Assembly (NCBI GenBank): GCA_964016985.1 | Contig: OZ024824.1 | Span: 49,145,587 to 49,209,586 of the forward strand | Length of the DNA: 64,000 nucleotides | DNA from: Anodontia alba | Lineage: Eukaryota > Mollusca > Bivalvia > Lucinida > Lucinidae | Direction: 5' to 3' | Shown: positions 33,483 through 46,129 of the stretch, piece after piece | Layout: each line of letters opens with the position of its first letter | Numbering within the stretch: the first letter of the stretch is position 1 | Notes under the pieces: model-generated | What the model was told of the DNA's origin: nothing | Databases searched by the model: none | What the model saw: the letters and a program-made list of their open reading frames with translations, nothing else | Position numbers and translations under genes: made by a program

Positions 33483-34208
33483 AGCTCACCTGGAGCTTTG
33501 CTCCAGGTCAGCTTATGCTGTGATCTGTTGACCATTGTCCGTCCCTCATCCATATGTCCGTTAGTAACTTTTCACATTTTCAACATCTCCGTCAGAATCG
33601 TATCCATGATGGCTGCCATGGTGGCCATCTTGAAAGTCTTCAATTGTTATTTGCTCCCAAACAGTAAGTAGGATGGAGCGGTAACTTGGTGGAAGGCATC
33701 ATGGCAGCATGGAAATTTAGAATTACTTAAATTGTTCCATTCTGATATCCAAGATGGTCACCATGGCAGCCATCTTGAAAATCTTCAAATCACATCTGCC
33801 CCCGAACGGTAAGTCTGATTGAGCTTAAACTTGATGGGAGGCATTGGGGTGTTATGGAAATTCAGAATTGCTAAAATCGTTCTGTTCCAATATCCAAGAT
33901 GGCTACCATGGCGGCCATCTAGAAATTCTTCAAACTATATCACCTCCCAAACAGTAAGTCAGATTGAGCCGAAACCTGATCGGAGGCATCAGGGTGACAT
34001 GGAGATTCAGAATTGCTAAATCATTCAATTCCAATATCCAAGAATTGGTGGCCATGGTGGCAATCTTAAAACTCTTCTAACAACATCAGATTCTGGATCA
34101 CTAAAGGCAATCTAATCTGATAGCCAAGATGGCCACCATGGCACAGTGTAACATATCATGGTCAGCCTAATCCAGGTGAGGGATTTCTGGCCAACTTGGG
34201 CCTCTAGT
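33483..34208 (+). mobile_element. Hairpin-headed element with CCAAGATGGC monomers
   Basis: The head AGCTCACCTGGAGCTTTGCTC with its stem partner begins at 33483, then GTCCGTCCCTCATCC. Four monomers as in 32525-33482 follow. The tail is CCAGGTGAGGG...GGGCCTCTAGT. It is a divergent member of the CTCAGGTGAGC-ended group. Confidence 0.75.
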
Positions 34209-35240
34209 GAGTCAGTGTGACTCAAAGTTTGACCTCAAAATAAATGTAGGTCACAGTGACCTACATTCCTGGATGCAATGATTTTGCCTTACATTTTGAA
34301 GAGTTTTTGATGTATGAACATTATACTTCCCTATTATGAGTCAGTATGACACAAAGTTTGACCTAAAAACAAAGTGGGTCACAGTGACCTATATTTAATG
34401 GTCAAGTGATTTTGCCCTATATCTTCCAAGCCTTATGAAAGATTTAGTTTATATTTGGTATGATGATAGATATTGGTCCAAAGTTTTTATCAGCTCCATC
34501 CGGACTCATGCTGTGGCCTCGAGGTCAAGGTCATGGACTTTCATGTTAAAGTTTTTGCATTCAAGTTTTTAAAGATCGCATATCTTTCAAGCCTGATTAT
34601 AGGTTTAGTTTATATTTGGTATAATGATAGCTATTGATCCAAAGTTTTTATCAGCAACATCCGGACCACTGCCTGTGACCTTGAGGTCAAGGTCACAGAC
34701 TAAGATCACTGGGGCATCCAACTGATATTGGCTTACAGTTGGGCAAGGCCTCATATCCTTGTAGCAGGTAAGGATAGAGGGGGAATGTTTTTATTTCTTC
34801 TGTTTCTTCACTTTCATTCCTGTTCCTCTTTCTTCCCTGTTCCTCTCTTGCATCTCCTGTACTATCTCTTCTATCTTTTCTCCCTTTCTCTGGGAGACGA
34901 CACAAAATGACCCACAAGGGTTGACGTGTCGTTAAACCCCAACACAATCAATTGCAGACTAAGAACTTTTATGTTCAAGTTTTATGTTAAAATTTTTTAA
35001 GAGCTCATTGCTTCCATACCTTGTGATAGATTTAGTTCATACATGTATTTAGTATGATGACAGATACTTTTTCTAACTTTGCATCAGCACCATCCTCACC
35101 TATGCCCATACCCTATAGGTCAAGGTCACAGACTTTTCATGTTAAAGTTTTTGTGTTTAAGATTTGTCAGACTTAGCCTTTCAAGTAGAGTTGGTGGCAC
35201 TGGCTGGGGATATATGTGTCCCACTGGGCACTTTGTCTAG
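34209..35240 (+). repeat. Array of TGACCTTGAGGTCAAGGTCA monomers
   Basis: Monomers with TTTATATTTGGTATGATGA, TCCAAAGTTTTTATCAGC and TGACCTTGAGGTCAAGGTCA are related to the array at 27588-29520, and it ends with the same CTGGGCACTTTGTCTAGTTT. The start is marked by GTCACAGTGACCTA repeats. A SINE-like copy interrupts it at 34706-34954. Confidence 0.75.
34706..34954 (+). mobile_element. SINE-like element (TCAA-tail family), copy 2, 5'-truncated
   Basis: It is flanked by a 10-bp duplication, CAGACTAAGA (34696-34705 and 34955-34964). The sequence begins TCACTGGGGCATCCAACTG, lacking the ~30 bp found 5' in copies 1 and 3, and ends GTCGTTAAACCCCAACACAA. It is otherwise very close to copy 1. Confidence 0.8.
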
Positions 35241-35336
35241 TTTAACAAGTGTTTAAACTACTGTTGAAGTATATTATTTTAGTTTTGCATATACATTGTA
35301 ATAGTGACAGAAACTACCTTATTTACCATAGGTATT

Positions 35337-35643
35337 TGTCGGCCTCGGTGGCTCAGTTGGATGCGCCGTCCGACTGGAGACCAGGAGGTCGCGGGTTCAA
35401 CCCCCGCCGAGGTCGGCAACATTCTTTCGTGGAGATTGATCATGAAATATTTTCTACGGTCATTCTCTCCCTTCCGCTGATTCAAGAAGGGCAGTTGTCA
35501 GTTTCTGGTGAAAGAATGTGCACAATACTGGTTAACCGCTTAGAGGACTAAGCCTGCCCAGTAAAGGTGTGGTTAAGTAAACTGACCGCGCTCGACATGA
35601 CCCCATTGGGTTGACTGGGCCGTAAAACCTCAGCACAAACAAA
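35337..35643 (+). mobile_element. tRNA-derived SINE, copy 2 (full length)
   Basis: A perfect 12-bp duplication, ACCATAGGTATT, lies at 35325-35336 and 35644-35655. The head carries GTGGCTCAGTTGGATGC (A-box-like) and GGTTCAACCCC (B box with one change). The body and the CAGCACAAACAAA tail match the copy at 22656-22964. Confidence 0.93.
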
Positions 35644-35930
35644 ACCATAGGTATTCGGACAGACAGGCATAAGAAAACTTAAGACTGGGATCAGATACAG
35701 CAGGACACACCTCTCATCAGAGCCTTCACTGTTTACCGCTCATCCAACAATTGTTTAACACTTCAACAGGTAGTAAAATGGACATTCAAATTTTAGAACA
35801 AGTGTGGCAAGGAGTTGTGTCCTAATATTTTATTGTAAGTATAGTAAGACTGCAGTGTACACCTGTACAGGAAAAATTCAGCTTCTTTAACTGAGTTACA
35901 AGAAACATTTTCTCTCATTTCTATTTTCAG

Positions 35931-35981
35931 TTCCCAAATTTTATTCATACACAGAAGAGAAATCCACAAACCCACCTGAAG
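35931..35981 (+). CDS. CAT: Catalase, 51-bp internal exon
   Basis: Seventeen codons, FPNFIHTQKRNPQTHLK, equal human catalase residues 161-177 with no gap. The leading Phe corresponds to the haem-pocket residue Phe161. The acceptor is TATTTTCAG and the donor is GTAATG. Both borders are phase 0, so the exon could be skipped without a frame change. It was too short to be seen as an open frame and was found by looking for the segment missing between the neighbouring exons. The upstream intron is about 31.2 kb and the downstream intron 768 bp. Confidence 0.95.
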
Positions 35982-36192
35982 GTAATGATTAAATACAGGT
36001 ATAATCATTTCCTTTCCTTGTTCACTGAAAACAATAATTTGGTATGTTTCTGTGTCCTCCTGTGATACTAATGTGTTTGGTTCCTTAAAGGGAGAGGATA
36101 TACTTGGTAGAGTTTCTGCCATTTTTGACAGGGAAGACTACTCGTGTGACTTCCTGTTTGGTTTCTTACACATCAAACCCCTTCTGAAAATT

Positions 36193-36254
36193 GGTCTAAT
36201 GTAAAAGAAAAGAAGTTGCTCCCAAAGGGAGCAATTTTCCTTCTAGGGTAGACC
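36193..36254. other. Hairpin in the short catalase intron
   Basis: An 18-bp stem (36206-36223 with 36227-36244, four mismatches) has the perfect apex TTGCTCCC-AAA-GGGAGCAA, and an outer GGTCTA / TAGACC pair closes it. The apex resembles that of the stronger palindrome at 58478-58534. Function unknown. Confidence 0.55.
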
Positions 36255-36749
36255 CCCTTATCAGAAGGGAGACAAAATAATTTGACAAAGTCATATCCCC
36301 TGAATGTGTCCTTCCTCTTAATTAAATTTGTACAGACAACAGATGAAAACATTACTCTTGTTACAAAAAATATAATAATAAAAAAAAGCAAAAATTTGGG
36401 GAAACTAACATGTAGATGTTATGGCTCAGATTAGGCTGTACATTCAGTCAAGGATTTAGAACTTTTCGTGCATAGGCAGTTTTGACAAAAGGTTGAACAT
36501 TGGATCATGACAAAAGTTTGCAAATTTCCTTCTTCTGAGTAAAGTGACTTGCAAAAATGTGTTTCTGAGAAAGATGTCAAAAGCAGACTAGTCTTGATAA
36601 TAATGCATTGAACTGAAGGCTGTGAAAGTACTTGGTTTACATGCCTTCTTGTATCCATTTCCCAGATATCAGCTTGATTTCTAAGGTGTTATTTAGGTAA
36701 GAAAAACAAATAGTGACCACATAAATAAAATATGTTTCTCTTCCAACAG

Positions 36750-36929
36750 GACCCTGATATGTTTTGGGACTTCATCTCTTTGCGACCAGAGTCCACCCAC
36801 CAGGTGTCTTTCCTGTTCTCTGACCGTGGCACTCCTGATGGCTACAGAAGAATGAATGGTTATGGGAGCCACACTTTCAAGCTGGTGAACAGTGATAATA
36901 AGGCTGTGTACTGTAAATTCCATTGGAAG
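36750..36929 (+). CDS. CAT: Catalase, 180-bp internal exon (NADPH-site region)
   Basis: Sixty codons from [15 protein letters not shown] to [10 protein letters not shown] equal human residues 178-237 without gaps. Residues known to contact NADPH in animal catalases are kept: His in ESTHQ (His194), Ser and Arg in FSDRG (Ser201, Arg203), Asn in RMNGYG (Asn213) and the terminal Lys (Lys237). The acceptor is CTTCCAACAG and the donor is GTATTT; both borders are phase 0. Arg replaces the usual His in YRRMNG. The next intron is about 17.8 kb. Confidence 0.97.
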
Positions 36930-37169
36930 GTATTTTGTTAAATGCTACCAGTAGCAACTTGGGATTTTACTGCGAGATTCACAAAAATTGCAAGTCATTT
37001 GCTGTGTTCAAGAGCTGACTGCCTGAAGTAGGGGGACAAGGTGTTTTGGATTATTACATATATTGCCTCAGTCTCTATTTACTAAGCCAGGGCACACTCA
37101 CTTGCCTTGATATATCCTGTTTCCTGTCTGAAGAGTCTCAAAAAACAAGACTCATTTTTTGCTCTTTTT
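36930..37169. other. Intronic stretch, nothing recognised
   Basis: This is the start of the 17.8-kb intron up to the T run before the next hairpin-headed element. No feature is supported. Confidence 0.5.
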
Positions 37170-39019
37170 AGCTCACCTGAGCCGAAGGCTCGAGGTGAGC
37201 TATTGTGATCACTCACCGTCTGTTGTCGTCGTTGTCATCGTGGTCGTCCGTCCATCCATCCATCCACAATCTTTAAACAACATCTCCTCCTAAATCACTG
37301 AGCCCATTCTAACCAAATTTCACAGGATTGATCCTTGGGTGATACTGACTGAAAATTGTTCAAAGATTTGGAATCCATGCAGAAGTCTGGTTGCCATGGC
37401 AACCAAAAGAAAAAAACCTTTAAAAATCTTGTCAGAAATGTTTCCTTGGTGACCATCTATCAAGATTGTTCAAGCCATCATGATTCATCATGGCCGCTAG
37501 GGGGCGGGGCTTATTTTCCCTGTATATCTATATAGAGAACTTTAAAAATCTTCTTGATTTCAGTATAACATGGCAGAATGTTCCTTTTGTAACCCTCTAC
37601 TAACATAGTTCAAGCTGTCATGATTCGTCAAAAAACATGGCCACTAGGGGGCGGGGCTTATTTTCCCGATATATCTATATAGAAAATATTTAAAAATCTT
37701 CTTGTCAGAAACCACTGGACTGATTTCACTATGACATGGCAGGAATGTACCTTTTGTAACCCTCTACCAACATTGTTCAAGCTGTCATGATTCGTCAAAA
37801 AACATGGCCGCTAGGGGGCAGGGCTGATTTTCCCTATATATCTATATAGAAAATGCAAAAAAATCTTCTTGTCATAAACTACTGGACCGAATTCAATATG
37901 ACTTGACACAAATGTTTCCTTGGTGACCCTCTACCAAGATTGTTCAAGCAATCCTGATTCGTCAAAAAACATGGCTGCCAGGGCTTGGGGCTTATTTTCC
38001 CTATATATCTATAAGGAAAACTTTAAAAATCTTCTTGTCAGAAACCAATGGACTGATTTCAATATAACTTGGCAGGAATGGTTCTTAGGTGACCCTCTAC
38101 CAAGATTATTCAAGCCGTCATGATTCATCAAAAAACATGGTCGCTAGGGGGCAGAGCTTATTTTCCGTGTATATCTATATAAAAAAGTTTTAAAATCTTC
38201 TTGTCAGAAACCACTGGACTGATTTCATTATAACTTGGCAGAAATGTTCCTTTGGTAACCCTCTACCAAAAATTGCAAGCCATCATGATTCATCAAAAAA
38301 CATAGCTGCCAGGGGGCAGGGCTTATTTTTTCTGTATATCTATATAGAAAACTTTAAGAGTCTTCTTGTCAGAAACCACTGGACCGATTTCAATGCAACT
38401 TGGCAGAAATGTTCCTTTGGTGACCCTTTGCCAAGATTGTCCAAGCCATCAGGATACGTCAAAAAACATGGCCGCTAGGGGGTGGAACTTATTTTCCCCA
38501 TATATCTATATAGAAAACTTCAAAAATCTTCTTGTCAGAAACCACTGGACTGATTTCAATATAACCCGGCAGAAATGTTCCTTTGGTAACCTTCTACCAA
38601 GATTGTCCAAGCCATTACGATTCGTCAGAAAGCCGCCATGGGGCAGGGCTTATTTTCCCTATTTCTGGGAAACTTTAAAAATTTTCTTATCATAAACCAT
38701 TGGACTGATTTCAATATAACTTGGCAGGAATGTATCTTTGGCGACCCGATACCAAGATTGTTGAAGCCATCATGATTTGTCAAAAAACATGGCCGCTAGG
38801 GGGCGGAGCAATTTTTCCTTTATATATCTATATATATATCTATTCTATATTTGGCTTTTGAAAACTTTAAAAATCTTCTCGTTATAAACCATTGGACTGT
38901 TTTCAATATAACTTGACAGGAATATTTCTTTGGTGACTTTCTACCACGATTGTTCAGGCTGTCATGATTTGTCAAAAAACATGGCCGCTAGGGGGCGGGG
39001 CTTATTTTTTTCCTATATA

Positions 39020-40293
39020 CGAGGGTGAGTCAATAAGTAACCAGCCTAACTTATTTCCGGTTGAGGTCCACCTCTTCTTTTTCGATGTAATTGCCCTCTA
39101 GTGTGATGCACTTAGACCAACGGTGTTCAAGTGCCATCAGCCCAGAACTGAAAAAGTCAGGGTCCTTTCCATTGACCCACTCCTCAACTGCCGTCACGAC
39201 TTCTTCATCAGACCGGAAATGAAGTCCACGGATATCCTTTTTCAAGTTTGGGAATAGGAAGAAGTCGCTAGGAGCTAGGTCAGGTGAATAGGCAGGATGT
39301 GGTATTAATTCATACCCGTTTCGCTCTACAGCATCCATTGCAACTTTGCAAGTTGGGACTCTCGCGTTGTCCTGTTGCAGCAAAACAACTTTAGAGAGTT
39401 TACCTCGGTGGTTTTCACGGATGGGGGTTCTCAGCTGGTCTAACAAGTTTGCATAGTACACTCCAGTTATTGTACTTCTCTTGGGTAAAAAGTCCAACAT
39501 AATAACGCCTTTTGCGTCCCCAAATTCTATGGCCATCACCTTGCCAGCAGATGGTTGCGTCTTTGGCCTCGGGGACCCAGGCCCTACCCACTGAGAACTC
39601 TTGAGCTTTATTCTCTGGCTCATAATAATGAACCCAAGTCTCATCTACAGTCACCAGACGCAAAAGAAAATCATCTTTTGACCTAAAACCCTTCAACAAG
39701 GCACTGCATACTGATGCTCTGGTTGCCATTTGCTCATCGCTAAGGGATTTGGGGACCCAACGGGCTGTTAGCTTGCGCATACCTAAACGATCATGTAAGA
39801 TTGTTGAAACGCTACCATGTGAAATGCCTAATGCCTGCACTATTTCTTCCACCTGAATTCGCCTATCAGAGTATACCAGACCCCGAACTTTCTTACACAT
39901 TTCTTTGTCGGTGGCATCCAGTGGGCGTCCAGACATGGCTTCATCTTCTAAAAGAAGTTCTACCACGTTTGAATTCCCCTACCCAGAATTTAACCTAAGC
40001 ATAAGATTGTGCAGAAGACCAATAAACATCGGCTAACTCGCCGTGTATTTCCTTGCCTGTTTTACCTTTTAAATACAAGTACCGAATTACAGCACGGTAC
40101 TCAACTTTAGATGAAAAGCATGCCTTTGCATCACTAGCCATGTTTGACATTCAATATCTTATTAAAGAATGACTCGATACGTGTGCAATTTTGTACCCAT
40201 GTATAAAACATATATTGAAACAAAGCATGAAAATCATGACCGTCTTGGTCAATCGGAAATGGGATGGGCTGGTTACTTATTGACTCACCCTCG
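39020..40293 (-). mobile_element. Mariner-type transposon B, TA-flanked
   Basis: The 1274-bp element has 27-bp perfect terminal inverted repeats beginning CGAGGGTGAGTCAATAAGTA, with weaker matching beyond. TA duplications lie at 39018-39019 and 40294-40295. A second member of the family is at 60294-61552 in the opposite orientation. Confidence 0.95.
39051..40141 (-). pseudogene. Mariner (DD34D) transposase B, disrupted
   Basis: The expected start is ATG at 40139-40141 (MASDAKACFSSKVEYR, first helix-turn-helix). An in-frame TAG at about 40003 follows ...AQSYA. The frame resumes through SGRPLDATDKEM, GISHGSVSTILHDRLG and ARWVPKSLSDEQ. VTVDETWVHYYEP gives the first Asp. A frame change occurs around 39590-39610, after which SQWVGPGSPRPK continues. 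LLQQDNARVPTC holds the second Asp and YSPDLAPSDFFLFP the third, 34 residues later. The end is EEVDLNRK with a stop near 39051. At least one nonsense and one frameshift; not functional. Confidence 0.93.
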
Positions 40294-41308
40294 TATTATA
40301 TAGAAAAGTTTAAAAATCCTCTTGTAAGAAACCACTGGACCGATTTCAATATACCTTTGCAGAAATATTCCTTTGGCAACCCTCTACCTAGGGGGCAGAG
40401 CTTATTTTCCCTATATATTTGTATAGAAAACTTTAAAAATCTTCTCGTCATAAACCAATGGACTGATTTCAATATAACTTGGCAGGAATGTTTCTTTGGT
40501 GACCCTCTACCAAGATTGTTCAAGGCTCATTTAGCCGAATATATCTATTTAGAAAATTTTAAAAATCTTCTTGTGAGAAACCACTGGACCGATTTCAATA
40601 TAACTTGGCAGAAATGTTCCTTTGATGACCCTCTGCCAAGATTGTTTAAGCTGTCATGATACGTCAAAAAACATGGCCACTATAGGGCAGCGCTTATTTT
40701 CCCTGTATATCTATATAGAAAACTTCAAGAGTCTTCTAGTCAGAAACCACTTGACCGATTTCAATATTACTTGGCAGGAATGTTCCTTTGGTGACCCTCT
40801 ACCAAGATTGTTCAAGCCATCATGATTCGTCAAAAAACATGGCTGCTAGGGGCGTTTCTTATAATTTCCCTATATATCTATATAGAAAACTTTAAAAATC
40901 TTCTTGTCAGAAACCACTAGACTGATTTCTATATAACTTGGCAGGAATGTTCCTTTGGTGACTGTCTACCAAGTTTGTTCAAGCTGTCATGATTCGTCAA
41001 AAAACATGGCTGCTAGGGAGCGGGGCTTATTCTCCCTATATATCTTTATAAAACAGTTTAAAAATCTTCTTGTCAGAAACCACTGGACCAATTTCAATAT
41101 AATTTGGCAGAAATGTTCCCTTGGTGACCCTCTATTAAGATTCAGTTCAAGCTATCATGATGCATTAAAAAAACATGGCCAAAAGGGGGTAGGACTATAA
41201 AATTTATGCAAAAATCTTAGAGCAGTGAACTTGGCTGAAACTTAAATAGTAAGTATGCAAATCTGTTTGCTCAGGTGAGTGATATTGGACCATCATGGTC
41301 CTCTTGTT

Positions 41309-41375
41309 TATGTTCTTTGCTTAGTAGAGTAATAAAAATGAAATACTGCAATTTTTGGACAACTGCAGTCTTTTT
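41309..41375. other. 67-bp spacer between two hairpin-headed elements
   Basis: Short single-copy-looking intron sequence between the tail of one element and the head of the next; nothing recognised. Confidence 0.5.
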
Positions 41376-42284
41376 AGCTCACCTGTCACATAGTGACAAG
41401 GTGAGCTTTTGTGATCACATTTTGTCCGTCTTGCGTCCATGTGTGCGTCCGTCCGTCCATGTGTCCGTCTGTAAACAATTTCTTCAAACAACATCTCCTC
41501 CTAAACCACTGATTGGATTTTGACCAAACTTCACAGGAATGATCCTTGGTTGGTCCTCTTTCAAAGTTGTTCAAATGGTTCTGGTCCATTGCATATCTAG
41601 GTCACAGGAGCTAAAAATAGATTTTTTAACTGCACAATACATTAACCTATAGATAATGTGCTATTCTATTCTGTATTTCACACCACAGAAAAAAACAACA
41701 GTTCAGTCGTATTAAGGAGTCTTAATCCAGAAGGTCCCTTAGGCTATTACCTGTGTGATGTGACTCTTTCCCGCCTAAATGACCATGTGTCAGTTTCTTT
41801 TCTGTAGACATTTACCTGTGTGATGTAACTCTTTCCCGCCTAAATGACTAGGTTGTTCCTTTCTCATACCTTTTACGAAAAATCTTATTACTTTCTCTTT
41901 ATCGATTTTCGATTTCTTGTTATTGTTGATTGTCAAATTGGGTCATATGATTTCGCGACTCTCGTATTTATCGGCACAATGTTCGTGTTCGGTTCAGTTC
42001 GGAAGTCGTGCATTATATCTCAAGTATTTAACTTTTTCTTTCTGTTCCAGGTTATTTATTGATGCGATCTGTAATAACTGGACTGTTATCTTACAGATAA
42101 CTATGAGTTGGCTGAAGATTTCTATGGTGGAGAAGCTGATTAGTAAAGAACTTGTCAACCCTTTTGGGTTATACGACAATTCTTTACTGATGGGACACCA
42201 CCCCACATGGCTATTCTGCCAGGGGTAGGACCCACCTGGGTGGCATCTTTATGAATGCTATAAGTACTCAATAAAGTATAAGTC

Positions 42285-42605
42285 CACCAGGTACCAATCA
42301 CCAGTCACCGGTCAACCAGTCACCGGTCATTCTTCATCAGCTTCACCAGGCACCAGTCACAAGTCACCGGTAATCCAGGCACCAGGTAAAATAACCGGTC
42401 ATATAATGACCAGTCAACCAGTCAGCGGTCATCCAGGCTCTGGATAAAATCAGTGGTCATCTATCACCAGTCACCGGTCAACCAGTCACCGGTCAACCAG
42501 GCACCAGTCAACTATTCACCAGTCAATAATTCCCCGGTCAACTATTCACCAGGCAACTATTCACCGGGCATCAGTCACCAGGTACCAGTCACCAGTCATT
42601 ATGTC
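42285..42605 (+). repeat. CACCGGTCA / CACCAGTCA minisatellite
   Basis: A dense irregular array of 9-15-bp words built from ACCAGTCACCGGTCA and CCAGGCACCAGTCA. The core CCGGT palindrome recurs and the spacers vary (ACTATTCACC, TCATCCAGGC). It lies inside the 5.4-kb insertion near its left end. Confidence 0.85.
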
Positions 42606-45600
42606 AGATTACTAGTGACTAGATAGCAGTCACTAGTCTCCGGACTATTTTTGCTCACAGAGCATCGTAGACCAATCAAATCACTGGGTACAGGTTATAG
42701 AATGACAGCGTTGGGTTTGAATACTGTTAACCATCTATATAATGGAATTCTGTCCAGTCATTAACGAATTAGACTCAGAATCCTAGATATATATATTTTA
42801 ATTATAAATGAATCAGATTTATCAGTTATGAACAAATTCTGAATTCAATAATCAATAATATAAAGAGTTTTAATGCTATCAATATTTATTGTTGTTGAAC
42901 ATCGGACAATACTTTAAAAATATAAATATGTTTCTCTTTAATATGTTTGAAAGAGATCAACGCTTTAAGGATCCTCACCTCATTTGGCCTCACTGCAAGG
43001 GGTGAGCTCCATAATTTTATATTATACGAAGAAGGAATATATGGGACTTAATTATTTCTTCTTCTTCCTCAGTCTCTCGGTATGCAACAGCACAGAGATT
43101 AAGAAATCAGTATAGGTATAAGAAAGAAGTATTTGATCCTCTGTTCTTTTTTTTAATATTATTACCATAAAAGGTATCATAGATCTAAACGAATTAGATA
43201 ACTGATCTGTCAATAATCAGGAATTAAATTATTACGATTGCGCTAATTTCCTTATATTTTTCCTATATAATAAATACAAATAATTCCAACTATATCCAGA
43301 TTTACACGGGATAGTTTTGGTTAAACATACCAATCATTTTAACTTGTCTTGAGTATGTATTATTTGAATAAGAGTTAATTAATCAAACATCCTCTCTAGA
43401 TTACAACGATTAGTATAGAAGTCTAGTAGAGGTACATATTCTATTTCATAGATAATGGGAAATAGCCGGGAAATTATGCTATTAGTCCCATATTAAATTT
43501 ATGTTTTGATAATTATTAATATCAGTTTAAAGAGTTTAGGTCAGTTGTGTCCTGTCCAGACTCTGGAATAAAGTAAATAGTTAATAAGATATTTATATAT
43601 TAAGGCATATTTTTATTCGATATGTCCTTTTAGTTTGCCTTACTTAAACTCTGGATCATTTTAGTTTATGCGAGAAATGTTCCAGGTAATTCAGTTCTCA
43701 GATTAAGAATTTATTACAATGAAGATTACTTCTTCTGAGAATAATTAATTAAGCATTGGTTATGATAACCATACAGCTGATAAACAGTCAGACCTAATCT
43801 ACATTTAGTATAGGTCTACATTATTTATAATCCTTAAGTCTGATATAAAGCAAATTTCTTGAGGAATATTATGTAATGATTAGCTCTACTTCCTCTATTA
43901 TTTACACGTACAACAAGAGTCCATGTCAGTCAGATCTTGTTCAGACTCTTGGAGTAGGTAAATAATCAGTAAAGGCATTAATAGATTCAGTACATTATTA
44001 TTATTATTGCCTTAATCTATAAATTTAATTCAAGATGTTGCAAATCTAATTCAGAAATATAGAGTTTGACTTCTTATGAAATATTTGGCTATGGAACTGT
44101 TTAGAAACCTTTACAGCCAATAATTATATTAGATCAAAACAGATTGACGGTATAGATCTATATATATATTCCTTAAAGAGTAATACAAAGGAAATTTTCT
44201 AAGAGGGGAATTAACGTAATGAGTAGTTTAACCCCTCTAAACAGCAATGGCAATTATGTTTTAAATCAATTATTCCATTGTCTACCTTCGTACGTCAGTG
44301 ATAAGGACAATGTGAGAAGGTTAGTATATTTATGAAACAGTGACGAAATAAAATTTTTTACATTATTCTATAATATGCTAGGACCAAATAAAATTCCATT
44401 CCCCATCTATGGTCTGCTTCATTAATAGGAACCAGTGGTTTTTCTCGTCATAAAGAACACAAAGTTCCGTTAACGAGTAATGAAAAGAATACAAATCTGG
44501 AAAATCTCAATCTCTCCCAGATATGTTGTTCCATAACCTAGTAACATCATAATATCCAATGATGGATATTTATTATTGAATATAAAGACAGTTAATTCAA
44601 GACGAATCGATATCGTCATAAGACTGGACTGTCTCAATAAATAATGATGGATTTCTTATACAATTAAGCTTCACGTTTTAGAAAGTTCCGCACTTACGCT
44701 TTCTGTCAGATCTTCCTAGTTTTTCGTTAAACTATTAGGAATGTACCTGAACAACCTACAATTATACATACTGTAAATGGACTTTTCATTAAGCATTTAC
44801 ATTTATAGGCCATTCAAACATTACTTCATAATAATTGGAGATATTATGTAAGATCCTATATATATATATCTATCTTCATATTGTCATTGATTATGATGTT
44901 ACACTTGTTTGAATAGTTAGATTGACCTATTCACATTGCGTTTTTAGGTTTTAAATCTTATTGACATATTCTTAAACAAGCAGTGCGTAACGACTATGTC
45001 TGATTACTCGGGAGTATTCATTTACTACGGCGCTTGTTAAGTCAAGCCAGTTTATATAATGGATACTATCCTTTGGTTCAGTTCAGGGAGAATACATCCA
45101 TTAAGTTCCAGTTACTGTCTTACTTCATCGATACAGTCATTGTCGATAAAAAACTCATTCTCTATCTTCGAACAGAGAATAATGAATGTCTGTCCTTCGC
45201 ATCTGGTTACATCTATCTTTAACCAATATGACACTCAATTTTAATGAATAAGAACACTATACGATACATCTTTCACTCTTGTGTTAAGAATTGTCCGTAA
45301 CACAACTGTGACGTAATCACTCTCCCGATCTACACATAGATCTTGAGAGTATCTCTTTCCTTCCCGAAATCCGATACAAGCATAGAAAATTGTGATATTT
45401 CAGGAGGTGTCAGTTATTAAGAAATTTCTTTTAGACTATTTATATGTTCAAGTCTAAATTATAATGGAGTGTTTATCTATATATAAAATCCTTGGAGTTA
45501 TCTGATATCTAGTTTCCTTGGATAATCTTGCCATCACAATGAATGATTTATCCATAGAATGGAACATCTTATAGATTATTAAAATATAAAATTATTCCCT

Positions 45601-45954
45601 TCTTGAATAAATTAGTTACGTTTAAGGATTTATTCATAACAAGAATATTCTATTATTGTATATATATATATATTTTGACGATTAAATAATCTATTCTCAC
45701 TATTCCAGTTATATTCGTGCAGAATAGTCAATTCTGTCTCTGAACCTAAAGGTTTAGCATTATCGGAGGTACCAAAATCAGTATTATTTTGACTCGATAT
45801 TTATACTTATCAGTCATACTATACGAGTTGAAGCTGCATAATAAAATCCCCTATTCTCATATTAGTAGGGAAGCTTAAGGCATTTATGGACTAAGTATTT
45901 CCTATATTATACTATCTCATAGAGGGGAGTCGTATCGAAATTACTTCCTTTTCT

Positions 45955-46129
45955 CCCTTCCGCTGATTCAAGAAGAGCAGTTGTCAGTTTCTGGCAAAAG
46001 AATGTGCACAATACTGGTTAACCGCTTAGAGGACTAAGCCTGCCCAGTAAATGTGTGGTTAGGTAAACTGACCGTGCTCGACATGACCCCATTGGGTTGA
46101 CTGGGCCGTAAAACCTCAACACAAATAAA
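45955..46129 (+). mobile_element. tRNA-derived SINE, copy 3, 5'-truncated
   Basis: It contains only the tRNA-unrelated body (CCCTTCCGCTGATTCAAG to GGGCCGTAAAACCTCAACAC) and a short AAATAAA tail. It is flanked by a perfect 13-bp duplication, TACTTCCTTTTCT (45942-45954 and 46130-46142). The truncation is therefore an outcome of the insertion event, as in LINE-driven target-primed insertion. Confidence 0.9.

Larger units (their letters stand above)
37170..41308 (+). mobile_element. Hairpin-headed element with ~166-bp CTCF-motif-like monomers, interrupted by a mariner
   Basis: The head AGCTCACCTGAGCCGAAGGC with TGAGCTATTGTGATCACTC begins at 37170, followed by GTCGTCGTTGTC and CCATCCATCC repeats. 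About 15 or more monomers like those of 6799-9605 follow, with TGGCCGCTAGGGGGCGGGGC-type cores. The tail CTCAGGTGAGTGATATTGG and CATGGTCCTCTTGTT ends at 41308. The mariner at 39020-40293 sits in the TATATA part of one monomer. Confidence 0.87.

Noticed and set aside
41844..42228. Overlapping frames of 70-103 codons near the left end of the 5.4-kb insertion
   Set aside because: No recognisable domain; they overlap in several frames and on both strands. Could be a relic of an element protein but this cannot be supported.
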